From Lactarius indigo (taxonomy: Eukaryota; Basidiomycota; Agaricomycetes; Russulales; Russulaceae): 64,000 nt of DNA. Location: contig JAFKAC010000105.1 in NCBI GenBank assembly GCA_025766275.1, forward strand, positions 62,001 through 126,000, given 5' to 3'. The notes beneath the pieces were generated by a model. It did not search any database, was not told the DNA's origin, and saw only the letters and a list, made by a program, of their open reading frames with translations. Positions within the stretch are counted from its first letter, which is position 1; the number at the start of each line of letters is the position of its first letter. Positions 1 through 8,512 of the stretch are shown here, one piece after another. Position numbers and translations under genes: made by a program.

Positions 1-714
1 ACCGGCCATGAAGTCTAGACGCTGCTTCTTCAGCAGGAACTTAAGCATTTGTAGAGCCTCCATTAAGGCCACGCTGATCCGATTTCGTTTCTTGGTATCG
101 GTCTCCCCAGCTGATGAGAAGACACGCTCACATGGGACAGAAGACACCTGAATCGGAAGGTAGTCCATGGCAATAGCAAACAGGGTAGGTAGTTCTGACT
201 TGTGGGCCTAGTATCAGTAGCACGAGTTGTAATAACGCCGCTAACCTGATTGAGGACACGGGGCTTACCTCCCAGTAGACCAGGATGTTGGTCTTGTCTG
301 ACGTCAACGGACCCGAGGTGTACTTTGCGAATTCGTCTTCAACACCTCCCGTTGGGTCTGAACTATTGAGTCTGGGGTAAATGGGGTGGTCCTTGAGTTG
401 GAAGCGTGTCAACGTCTTCGCGTACGACGGAAGCTTGGGGCGAGCTTCAGTTTGTGCGGGTTGCACAATAGATGGGTCTTTTTCGCGATACTTGTGCATC
501 TAGGGCAAATAGTCAATGCAAGACGTGAGAATAGGTCAAGTATTTACGAGGTCGTGCATGATCTTTTTCGACCTCTTAATGTATTCCGGATCCCACTCGT
601 GCTGGATCTATGAGAAGCATATGGAAGGGTTGAGAACTATATAGCCAATTGTATCGCACGACTCAGCAACTGTGTAGTCTAGAAAACAGAGACTCACTCA
701 TGGTAATGATGTAG
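1..714 (-). pseudogene. hAT transposase, C-terminal part, cut off by a retrotransposon insertion
   Basis: This is the downstream part of the transposase gene whose upstream part lies at 8513-10888. On the minus strand, exons read through EWDPEY, then (499-128) a segment containing DEFAKYTSGPL, then (about 190-1) the hAT dimerisation region with SSVPCERVFSSAG and an RNRIS motif. These are family hallmarks of the hAT C-terminal dimerisation domain. Introns with GT/AG borders separate the blocks, for example one ending just before 499. The reading frame runs off the left edge of the window. The gypsy element at 715-8512 splits the exon within the triplets for a DDTDAY-like stretch, so the gene cannot make a full transposase unless the insert is removed. 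I am confident of the family; the exact exon edges are approximate. Confidence 0.85.
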
Positions 715-1223
715 TGTTACGCTCCACCGGCGTTAGTCCGACTTGGACTCGTGAGAGGCGTAATCGACTTAGCGAAAGTTAGGCGAATGGGGATCACGTG
801 TCAACCCAACGCAGGCTGAACAGGGGCACACTGGCACACGCTGCAGCAAAAGAGTAAAGAAGAGCGTCCCTTGGTGAACACTTAGAGGAAGCACACTTAG
901 TCAAAGACTAAGGCAGACAAGAGACGAATCAGAAGGTGGATTGAAGAAGACCAAGATGGGGACTCTTGGTCTTCTGAGTCGACTACTTATACAGATACGC
1001 GCGGGCTTTAAAGCGCCGCTGGAACAGTAGGTAACCAATAGCGTAACTAGCTCGAACCCTAGTACAGCTATCCTAGGAGTGAGTCATACATGAGTCACAA
1101 TCACATGCGAACTCCTGTGCTGACTGATACAATGTAAAAGTCCATGACTAATATCAATACCGGACCGTAGTCATAACCGGTCATGAGTCGTGTGTAATGA
1201 GTCACCAAGTCCGTACCGTAACA
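715..1223 (-). repeat. 3' LTR of the gypsy element (left copy on the + strand)
   Basis: This 509-bp terminal repeat matches 8004-8512 base for base as far as I can read. It begins TGTTAC and ends GTAACA, so it has the TG...CA ends of retroviral-type LTRs. On the minus strand a TATAAG box precedes a perfect 11-bp stem, 7-nt loop hairpin at 946-974, where the transcript is expected to start. Confidence 0.95.
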
Positions 1224-1235
1224 TCACCCCCTTTT
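1224..1235 (-). other. Polypurine tract
   Basis: Directly next to the 3' LTR the minus strand reads AAAAGGGGGTGA, a purine run that fits the plus-strand primer of LTR retrotransposons. The same sequence (AAAAGGGGGTGA followed by TGTTAC) occurs just before the LTR of the decayed relative at about 15049-15060, which supports the call. Confidence 0.85.
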
Positions 1236-1255
1236 CAGGAGTGAGGCCCACCTCA

Positions 1256-4200
1256 CTAATCCGCCACCGATTCCTGCCTCATCCGTTCTGCTTCATCTTC
1301 CATCCTTGCCAATATGTTAGCACGCTCCAGGCGATAAAGACTGTCCTTTTTGTCCGCCGTCACCATCTCCTTCTCCATTTGCAACTGCCGAATGCGCTTC
1401 TCCAGCTGGTCTTCCGCAAAGGCAAACTGTCGGAACCGGCGCAGTTCTTGCGTGAGGGTGACGTCCCCAATGCGCATAAGCAGCAAATCGGTGGGGTGTC
1501 GGTCGCGGAGCATGAAATACTCCTCGTGAGGGATGAACGCGCGGTTGTTCTTCGGGAGATGGGGGGTCGCGTAGAGGGGTTTCCCATAGAGGAAACCAGA
1601 CCCCGGAGCTAATCCGAGTACGAAGGGGTCTCCTCCTCGGATAACCTGCACGTGGGAAGCTTGTATCGTCGGTCCGTTGGGGAGTTTGATCGGGAACGGA
1701 ATGTAATCGGGTCCTCTATTGACCCGGAACCCTTCAGGGACGACGGCCCTGGTTGCTGGGTCTCGTTCGCCCATTGGTGTATAACGAGCCGCTTGTGCCA
1801 CGGCGACTCGTCCTCTGTGTAGAGGTCCCCCCGCTGCGTCGACGAGGTAGGGAGTGGCGGCTGGATCTTCAGCGTAGAATTCATGGTTAAGGAATGCGTG
1901 CCTGATGGGGTAGTGGTCTCTAAGCTCGTCCTCATCCTCATCCTCGTCCAGTACTCCCTCCGCTCCTTCATCATTCGGCGTCGGCAGGCGGCGATATGCA
2001 GTTGCTCCCGCTGCCACCGCGCTGCCGTTTCTTTCCATTCTTGCTCGTACTTCTGCATGGCGTTCGGTGGTTTCACCGCGCGGGACAGCTGCTTGAAGCC
2101 GAAACAACTCGTCTTCGGTGAGGAAGGCTTCGGGCTCACCGGTGTCGGGGTTTGTAAGGGCGTACATTGGCGGAGGTGCTGGTTGAGTTGTTGCTGGATC
2201 GTCGTCGACAATTCCCTGTACGGGCATAGGGAATCGTTGCAGTGTCTGGTGCAGTTCTTCGCTAGTGATAGGGCCGTCGTCCTCATGCTGCACGGAGGGA
2301 CGGCTTCCATCTGCAACTCTAATGGCTGCGGTGTCGTCGGTGGTGTCGGGGTCCACAAGCGTGGCGGAGGAGTCGTTGATGATGGTAGAGAGGAGGGCAA
2401 GCTGGTCATTGCGTCGAGTAGAGGACATGGGATGAATGGGAGTTGGGGACTTATCGCGACAAAAGGTCATCCTTATATGCGTTTCTCGGTCGGGATTGGA
2501 ATGTTTGAACTCCCGAACGGCTTCGTCGGCAAATACGTCATCCTTATCTATCCATTGATTGTCTGAGTCTGGATAGCCCTTCCATTTGACAAGGTACTGG
2601 AGCCGACGCCTTCTGCCGAATCGCCGAGAGTCTAGAATCTTCTCGACTTCGTATTCTTCTTCGTTATCAACCAAATCAGGTGGTGGGCGCTGATAGTTTG
2701 GTCCGTGCGTGGGTGTTTCGCGATACGGTGTGAGAAGATCTATGTGGAAGACATCATGGATGCTCCACTGCGTGGGAAGTTCGAGGCGATAGTTGACAGG
2801 GGACATCACCTGGATGACCTTAAATGGTCCGTGTCGCTTAGCCGCTAGTTTTGCGGTTGGTTGATGGGTGCGTAAGTGGCGTCCTTCTAGCCATACAAGA
2901 TCTCCTTCTTTGAACTTGGGCGTATCTTTGTGTTTGACCCATGACTTTTGCGCCCGGAACATGCAGGAGAAAGCGCGCTGTCGCGCTTGCTTGAATTGGT
3001 CTAGTCTTAACGACACTTGTGGGATAGGGGAAGGCCTATCGGTCCAATCAGCGCGAGGGTTGAATCCCGATAAGAGAAAGAAGGGGGACTCCCGTGTGGT
3101 CTCGTTAGGCCAATTGTTATGCGTGAATTCCGCCATAGGCAGATAGCGGACCCAGTCGTCTTGTCGCTCATTTACCCAGAAGCGGAGATACTGTTCTAGC
3201 CACTGATTTGTTCGCTCCGATTGGCCGTCAGTTCTAGGGTGGTAGGCGGTTGAGATATTTTGGCTGATGCCAAGGATTTTACATATCTCTCGCATAAACT
3301 TGGATGCGAAGCGGGGGTCTCGGTCACTGATAACGCGCGAGGGGAGTCCGAATCGTGGGAAGACATGAGAGACGTACAGGGCAGCCGTTCCTTCGGCCGT
3401 TATCTCTTCGTTACAAGGGATGAAAACAGCGGCTTTGGTGCAGTCGTGATCCGTCACTGTGAGAATAGAGTCGTAACCGCGAGAGACGGGGAGTTTGGTA
3501 ATAAAATCCACTGCAATAGTCTCGAAAGGTAGGGCTTCCGGTTTAGGGTAGATAGGTTGTAGGGGCGCTCTGATTGGTCGGAGATTGACTTTGTGCCGCT
3601 GGCACTCCGCACAGCCTTTGACGTAGTCGGTAACGTCGTTCTTCATTTGCGGCCACCAGTAGTGTCGTTCGGTAAGTTGAAGAGTGCGTTTGATACCTGG
3701 ATGGCCATAGACGGGGGAGTCATGGTGAGCGGCAATAATGGTGCGTTTATCATGGATACCGCCGGTGACCACTCGGCGTCCATCCTTATACCATGTCCCT
3801 TCGATGTCTTTTAGCTTGTGAGCGTCAACCCAGGGTTTCAACTTAGCTGTATCTTGTTCATAGATGGGGTGTTCTGGCGTCATTTCCACTGGTAGGATCT
3901 CCGGTCTCCAGTGGGGATGTCGTGGTTCTTCCAACGTCGTGGCACGTGCAAAGACGCTTTCTGGTAACACGGTTACCCCTTCGTTGTCGTTTTCTCCTTG
4001 ATCGTAATCTGGTCGTCGTGATAATGCGTCGGCGCGTCCGTTAGAAGTCCCCTTAATGTGATGAATCTCAAAGTCGTATTCTGAGAGTTCGAGTACTTCC
4101 CTAGCTACGCGTCGGCTAATCTTCTGGGGTGACTTCCAGTATTGCAGGTTGAGGTGATCGGAGAATACTTTAATTTTGTGAGGGGAACCTGCCAGAAGGG

Positions 4201-6058
4201 GCCTCCAGTGGCGGAAGGCCTTGACGATTGCCAAAAGTTCAAGATCGTAAATGTCGTAGTTTCGCTCGGCTTCATTGAGAGTGGATGAGTAGTAGCCGAT
4301 GGGGTGTCGTTTGCCGTCTGCTTTGCGTTGTAGGAGAACGGCTCCGGTCGCAAATCCTGATGCGTCGACCTCTAGTTCGAATTGCTGGGTGAGATCCGGG
4401 TGTGCGAGGACAGGTTCGCTAGTGACAAGGGTTTTGAGGTCTTGGAACGCTTTTTCTTCTTCGATTCCCCAATGCCACTCAGTGTCTTTTCGTGTAAGTT
4501 TGTTAAGAGGTCGTGCTTTGGTTGCGAATCCTCGTATGAAGGGTCGGTAAAAATTGCAAAAGCCCAGGAAAGAGCGGACGTCCTTAACTTTGGTTGGCGT
4601 AGGCCAGTCTTTGATGCCCGAAATTTTGACGGGGTCCATGCGCGTCACCCCCTTTTCAAGGATTACCCCCAGGTAATCCATACGCGGGGAGTGGAAGAGG
4701 CATTTCTCAAGTTTGTAATATAAATCGTGTTCCGCGGATACGCGGAGAACGTCTTTCACGGCCTCAATGTGCTCTGACAAAGAGTGAGTAAGACCCGTAG
4801 CGATGCCGATGTCGTCCATGTAAACCCGAATAACGGTGCCGCGTTTTTCGTGTTTTGCGATGATGTCCCTGAAGATGAAGTTCATCATAGTCTGGAACGT
4901 TGCCGGCGAATTGGTCAAGCCGAAAAACATCACCGTTGGTTCGAATAGTCCGTATCGCGTTTTAAACGCCGCTTTTTCCTCGTCCCCCTCCTTGATGCGT
5001 ATGTTGTTGTATCCCCATCGTACGTCGAGCTTGGTATAAATGTGGGCGTTACTGAGGTCAGTGATAAGGTCCGAGATGAGGGGAAGTGGGTATTGATTGC
5101 GGATAGTAACGGCGTTGATTTTTCTGTAGTCCTGTACGGGTCGCAACTTACCGTCCTTCTTCTTAATGAAAAAGAAGGACGAGGCGTATGGAGATTTAGA
5201 GGGTCGTATGTATCCCTTTTTTAATTGTTCATCAATCCATTCGCGCAGTTTCTTGTCTTCTTCTTGAGTCATGGGGTATATTTTGCAGTCGATAGCATCT
5301 GCTGTTCCCGGTTTAAATTCGATGGCATGATCCCAGGGCCTGCTGGGTGGAAACCTGTCCGATGCTTCTTCACTGAAGAGACGTTCGAATTCGCGATATT
5401 CGGGGGGTAACTCAGCTTTAGTAATATATTGCTGAGCAGCAATGGCGAGGTCAGTGGCGGTGGCTCTAATTTGACACACCTCCTCAAATTGTTGTCGTTG
5501 TTCGTCTGTGATGACGCAAGAGTGTACAATTTCATAGTTGTCATCTTGAGAGGTAGCCACCGCAATCGTTGTCGTTTTGATGTAAGGATTAGTCGAGCGG
5601 ATAATGATAGGGAGCATATCTTCGTGGATGGCGGCTTGTGACCATTTGATGTGCGGGTCGTAAATGGCGAGCCAGGGGTATCCTAGTACAATGTCTTCGT
5701 TACCAATGTCGGTGATAAGGAAGCGTATTTCCTTGTGAATTCCTTTAGTTTGGACATCAACGTCGGTATAATGAGTAATACGCCCCGACTTATTTTCAGT
5801 GTTGTCAATGTTCCATATTTTCTTTGGAACATCGAGTAGTTTGGTCCCAAGTCCCATTCTTTTTGCGAACGATGGTTTCATGAAGCAGTGGGTTGCTCCT
5901 GAATCCACTAAAGCGCGTATGTCGGCCATTGCGTAACTGGTGCGAATCGATACTGGAACTCTCATAGAACGATAGCGAGTCATGATTACACTGTTACAAT
6001 TAACTGCCCTCACCCAGGCCGATGGGTTCAGGCGTCCTGAAAACCCTCCTTCTTCCAC
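1256..6058 (-). CDS. pol: Pol polyprotein: protease, RT, RNase H, integrase, chromodomain and C-terminal extension
   Basis: About 1600 open codons; the frame is open from about 6110 and has no convincing ATG at its start, as expected for a frameshift product. Domains in order: aspartic protease (LVDSGATH); reverse transcriptase with YMDDIG; RNase H (EVDASGFATGAV); integrase zinc finger (H...H...CAEC) and the DDE core (VDFITKLP, ISDRDPRF, GQSERTNQ); a chromodomain (YEVEKILDSR ... YLVKWKGY ... W). After the chromodomain comes an extension of about 320 residues rich in acidic and proline residues, ending in a charged helix (LEKRIRQLQ...). No frameshift or stop is seen. The extension is recognisable in the decayed copy at 14650-15030, so it belongs to the family. 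Confidence 0.94.
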   Translation of the reverse strand: MEEGGFSGRLNPSAWVRAVNCNSVIMTRYRSMRVPVSIRTSYAMADIRALVDSGATHCFMKPSFAKRMGLGTKLLDVPKKIWNIDNTENKSGRITHYTDVDVQTKGIHKEIRFLITDIGNEDIVLGYPWLAIYDPHIKWSQAAIHEDMLPIIIRSTNPYIKTTTIAVATSQDDNYEIVHSCVITDEQRQQFEEVCQIRATATDLAIAAQQYITKAELPPEYREFERLFSEEASDRFPPSRPWDHAIEFKPGTADAIDCKIYPMTQEEDKKLREWIDEQLKKGYIRPSKSPYASSFFFIKKKDGKLRPVQDYRKINAVTIRNQYPLPLISDLITDLSNAHIYTKLDVRWGYNNIRIKEGDEEKAAFKTRYGLFEPTVMFFGLTNSPATFQTMMNFIFRDIIAKHEKRGTVIRVYMDDIGIATGLTHSLSEHIEAVKDVLRVSAEHDLYYKLEKCLFHSPRMDYLGVILEKGVTRMDPVKISGIKDWPTPTKVKDVRSFLGFCNFYRPFIRGFATKARPLNKLTRKDTEWHWGIEEEKAFQDLKTLVTSEPVLAHPDLTQQFELEVDASGFATGAVLLQRKADGKRHPIGYYSSTLNEAERNYDIYDLELLAIVKAFRHWRPLLAGSPHKIKVFSDHLNLQYWKSPQKISRRVAREVLELSEYDFEIHHIKGTSNGRADALSRRPDYDQGENDNEGVTVLPESVFARATTLEEPRHPHWRPEILPVEMTPEHPIYEQDTAKLKPWVDAHKLKDIEGTWYKDGRRVVTGGIHDKRTIIAAHHDSPVYGHPGIKRTLQLTERHYWWPQMKNDVTDYVKGCAECQRHKVNLRPIRAPLQPIYPKPEALPFETIAVDFITKLPVSRGYDSILTVTDHDCTKAAVFIPCNEEITAEGTAALYVSHVFPRFGLPSRVISDRDPRFASKFMREICKILGISQNISTAYHPRTDGQSERTNQWLEQYLRFWVNERQDDWVRYLPMAEFTHNNWPNETTRESPFFLLSGFNPRADWTDRPSPIPQVSLRLDQFKQARQRAFSCMFRAQKSWVKHKDTPKFKEGDLVWLEGRHLRTHQPTAKLAAKRHGPFKVIQVMSPVNYRLELPTQWSIHDVFHIDLLTPYRETPTHGPNYQRPPPDLVDNEEEYEVEKILDSRRFGRRRRLQYLVKWKGYPDSDNQWIDKDDVFADEAVREFKHSNPDRETHIRMTFCRDKSPTPIHPMSSTRRNDQLALLSTIINDSSATLVDPDTTDDTAAIRVADGSRPSVQHEDDGPITSEELHQTLQRFPMPVQGIVDDDPATTQPAPPPMYALTNPDTGEPEAFLTEDELFRLQAAVPRGETTERHAEVRARMERNGSAVAAGATAYRRLPTPNDEGAEGVLDEDEDEDELRDHYPIRHAFLNHEFYAEDPAATPYLVDAAGGPLHRGRVAVAQAARYTPMGERDPATRAVVPEGFRVNRGPDYIPFPIKLPNGPTIQASHVQVIRGGDPFVLGLAPGSGFLYGKPLYATPHLPKNNRAFIPHEEYFMLRDRHPTDLLLMRIGDVTLTQELRRFRQFAFAEDQLEKRIRQLQMEKEMVTADKKDSLYRLERANILARMEDEAERMRQESVAD

Positions 6059-8003
6059 AATTGTTGGAGGATAATGTCTTTTACGTCGTCTGATTCTCCT
6101 GCCACTCCGTTAAGCCAATCGCTGGCACGCTGTTGAGGGGGTACGTCTTGGACCGCCCTAGTAGCGACCTCGGGTTCTTGTTGATGATAGTCGGTGTCAA
6201 TATACCGACTAGTCGATGCTTGGGGCTGGTATCCTTCGCGCGGTTGTCTGCAATCACGGGCCATGTGTCCGTCCTTTCTACAGTTATAACATGTGACTGG
6301 CCTTTGGTTACTACGTCCTCCTCCTCTTTGGAGGAATCCTCCTCTTGGTCGATATGGAGGGCGAGGGGCGAGTATGTCCTCAGCTCCCGCGAGTCTTCCT
6401 CGAATCCGATCTGCAGAGGTGTCCATGGCGTTTGGATCTCGTAAATTTCTTGGTTGCCATGAACTCCTTGGTGGTCCCTGCCATTGTCGTTGTTGTCGTT
6501 GTTTTCCTTGTCCTTGCCCAGGGGGAACTCCCTTGTTCAACACCGCTTTAAGGTGGAGATATTGCTGTTGACGAGTGGTGGCTGCTTCCTTCCACTCGCG
6601 ATAGTTACGGGGGTTGTCGAGAGTGTAGACCTTTTCATATAGGTCTTTTGGTAATCCGCTCGCGAATAGATCAAGCGTTTGCGGATCGTCGAGTCTGTAC
6701 TGAGCGCGGCGTATTAACTGTTCGAATTGGGTGCAATACTCATCTAGATTGCCCCCGATCATCTTGACTCCTTTCTTGAGTTCGTATTGAGCTTGTTCCT
6801 GTTCCATTGTATTGCGGAAGCGCTGCATAAAGCTGCGCGTTACTTCGTTCCATAGCCCTTCACTAGTTCGGGGTATGCCGGCTTGTATCTGGCCGTTAAG
6901 CCAGGTGAGCATTGCCAATACCCATTCGCTGACGTTAACTCCTTTGATGTAAGACAGGAAAAGTAGGGCACGTCGATATGGAGTCGCCATGATGCCTTCA
7001 TCGGCATTCATGCCCCAGTAGACATGCCATTGGGTAAGAAACGCCTCCACCTTGGCGCGTTCTCCGTCGAATACTGTAGGTGCTTCGCCAGCTAACTTGT
7101 TACTCGGAGGGACAATAGGACCTGCACCTGGTAATCCTCCTCCCGGAGGTCCTCCTCCTGGTGGTCCTCCTGGAAATCCTCCAGGGAATCCCCCGAATCC
7201 GGGTCCTCGAGATGGGGGTCCTCCTCCTCCTGGTAAACCGCTAGGGGGTCCTCCTCCTCCACTGGGAGGGTCAGCGACATCGGGCCCAATTGCACGGTGG
7301 ATTGCTACATCGTCGTCAGTCATTCGGTGGCCGGTATAGGGATTAATGGGAGCTAGATTAGCTCTCGATTCTTCGGCGATGCGTCTTTGTTCTTCTAGGG
7401 CTATTTGATCCCTTGCTTCTGTGGTGAGCTGCAGCTCCTCATGTGTGATGGTGGCAGTTGCCATTGCGACTGCTGGGTTATGAACGTGAATTACTTCGGG
7501 TTCGGGTTGATGGATGGTAAGGGACTCAGTTCGTTGTATAATATGATCGCCAATTGCTCCTAGGCTGGTTTCCTCTGCTGGTGTTGTTCCCCTACTTGGC
7601 GACTGACTTTCAGACGCTTCTTCTCCGCTGATTCCTTCGTCTGTGTGTTCTTGCGCTTGCCCGTCAATGGGACCGTAGTCTGCGCGGCTATTAAGCTCTC
7701 GCGCGTCGATGTCGCAATTGTAGTTTCTTCCTGCTGGCCTTACGATGTCCCAACGATGATCTATAGGGTTCCAAGTAACCTCGACCCAACAGAGATGTTC
7801 GAAGTTAAACTCAACGGGTCGGAAACGGTTAGGACCGTTAAACTCTACGAAATATCCGGTGTCTTCTCCCCTGTTTCTCCACTGAGCTGCTCCTAGGAAT
7901 CTTGTGGGTACGTTGCGATCTCCTCGTCGTTCAATATGATAGGGACGGAAAGACGTCCACTGGTCTCTAGTCGAATACGCCACGATGAGGATCTTGGTCT
8001 TAA
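6028..8003 (-). CDS. gag: Gag polyprotein of the gypsy element
   Basis: The open frame ends with TGA at 6028-6030 and is open all the way up into the LTR. Near residues 590-605 it has a zinc knuckle, CYNCRKDGHMARDC (CX2CX4HX4C), the nucleic-acid-binding motif of Gag. Before it lie a Gly/Pro-rich stretch and a helical capsid-like region (WVLAMLTWLNGQ...). The first in-frame ATG I find is at 7464, so about 180 upstream codons are open but have no AUG. The frame either starts at 7464, uses a non-AUG start, or is reached by splicing. The 3' end overlaps the pol frame, which is in -1 phase. Confidence 0.88.
6040..6046 (-). promoter_or_regulatory. Candidate -1 ribosomal frameshift site (GGGTTTT)
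   Basis: In the gag frame the codons GAG GGT TTT contain the heptamer G GGT TTT, which fits X XXY YYZ. It lies 12 nt before the gag stop, inside the gag/pol overlap, and pol is in the -1 frame. A short hairpin (CAGG/CCTG) and a 5-bp stem (ACCCA/TGGGT) can form just downstream. Whether frameshifting occurs is inferred. Confidence 0.55.
7991..8001 (-). other. Self-priming primer-binding site
   Basis: Two bases inside the 5' LTR, the minus strand reads AAGACCAAGAT. I see no match to the usual tRNA 3' end (a TGG start). It is instead perfectly complementary over 11 nt to ATCTTGGTCTT in the LTR, 34 nt below the TATA box. In Tf1 of fission yeast the first 11 nt of the RNA prime reverse transcription by pairing with the PBS; this arrangement matches that in length and position. 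The site and complementarity are seen directly; the mechanism is inferred by analogy. Confidence 0.82.
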
Positions 8004-8512
8004 TGTTACGCTCCACCGGCGTTAGTCCGACTTGGACTCGTGAGAGGCGTAATCGACTTAGCGAAAGTTAGGCGAATGGGGATCACGTGTCAACCCAACG
8101 CAGGCTGAACAGGGGCACACTGGCACACGCTGCAGCAAAAGAGTAAAGAAGAGCGTCCCTTGGTGAACACTTAGAGGAAGCACACTTAGTCAAAGACTAA
8201 GGCAGACAAGAGACGAATCAGAAGGTGGATTGAAGAAGACCAAGATGGGGACTCTTGGTCTTCTGAGTCGACTACTTATACAGATACGCGCGGGCTTTAA
8301 AGCGCCGCTGGAACAGTAGGTAACCAATAGCGTAACTAGCTCGAACCCTAGTACAGCTATCCTAGGAGTGAGTCATACATGAGTCACAATCACATGCGAA
8401 CTCCTGTGCTGACTGATACAATGTAAAAGTCCATGACTAATATCAATACCGGACCGTAGTCATAACCGGTCATGAGTCGTGTGTAATGAGTCACCAAGTC
8501 CGTACCGTAACA
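8004..8512 (-). repeat. 5' LTR of the gypsy element (promoter copy)
   Basis: This is the upstream LTR for minus-strand transcription. TATAAG on the minus strand starts at 8280. Thirty-four bases downstream, at 8246, lies ATCTTGGTCTT, the predicted RNA 5' end, because it is the exact complement of the primer-binding site at 7991-8001. It forms one arm of the hairpin 8235-8263. The 5-bp repeat TGTAG follows directly at 8513-8517. Confidence 0.95.

Larger units (their letters stand above)
715..8512 (-). mobile_element. Complete chromodomain Ty3/gypsy LTR retrotransposon, Tf1/sushi-like
   Basis: The element is 7798 bp long, lies on the minus strand and is inserted in a hAT transposase exon. The two 509-bp LTRs start TGTTAC and end GTAACA and show no difference that I can find by eye. 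The flanking 5 bp are TGTAG on both sides (710-714 and 8513-8517), a clean target duplication. Inside are a primer-binding site, gag, pol in the order protease, reverse transcriptase, RNase H, integrase and chromodomain, and a polypurine tract. That order is diagnostic for Ty3/gypsy, and the chromodomain places it among chromoviruses. Identical LTRs and open frames suggest a very recent insertion that may still be competent. A diverged 3' fragment of a related element lies at 14650-15513. Confidence 0.95.

Noticed and set aside
946..974. LTR hairpin read as a transcription terminator
   Set aside because: Its position next to the TATA box and its match to the primer-binding site explain it better as the self-primer signal.
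1883..2566. Plus-strand ORF of 227 codons over pol
   Set aside because: It is antisense to the long pol frame and has no domain; typical shadow of GC-rich coding DNA.
7052..7339. Pro/Gly-rich plus-strand ORF
   Set aside because: It is the reverse complement of the Gly/Pro-rich part of gag.
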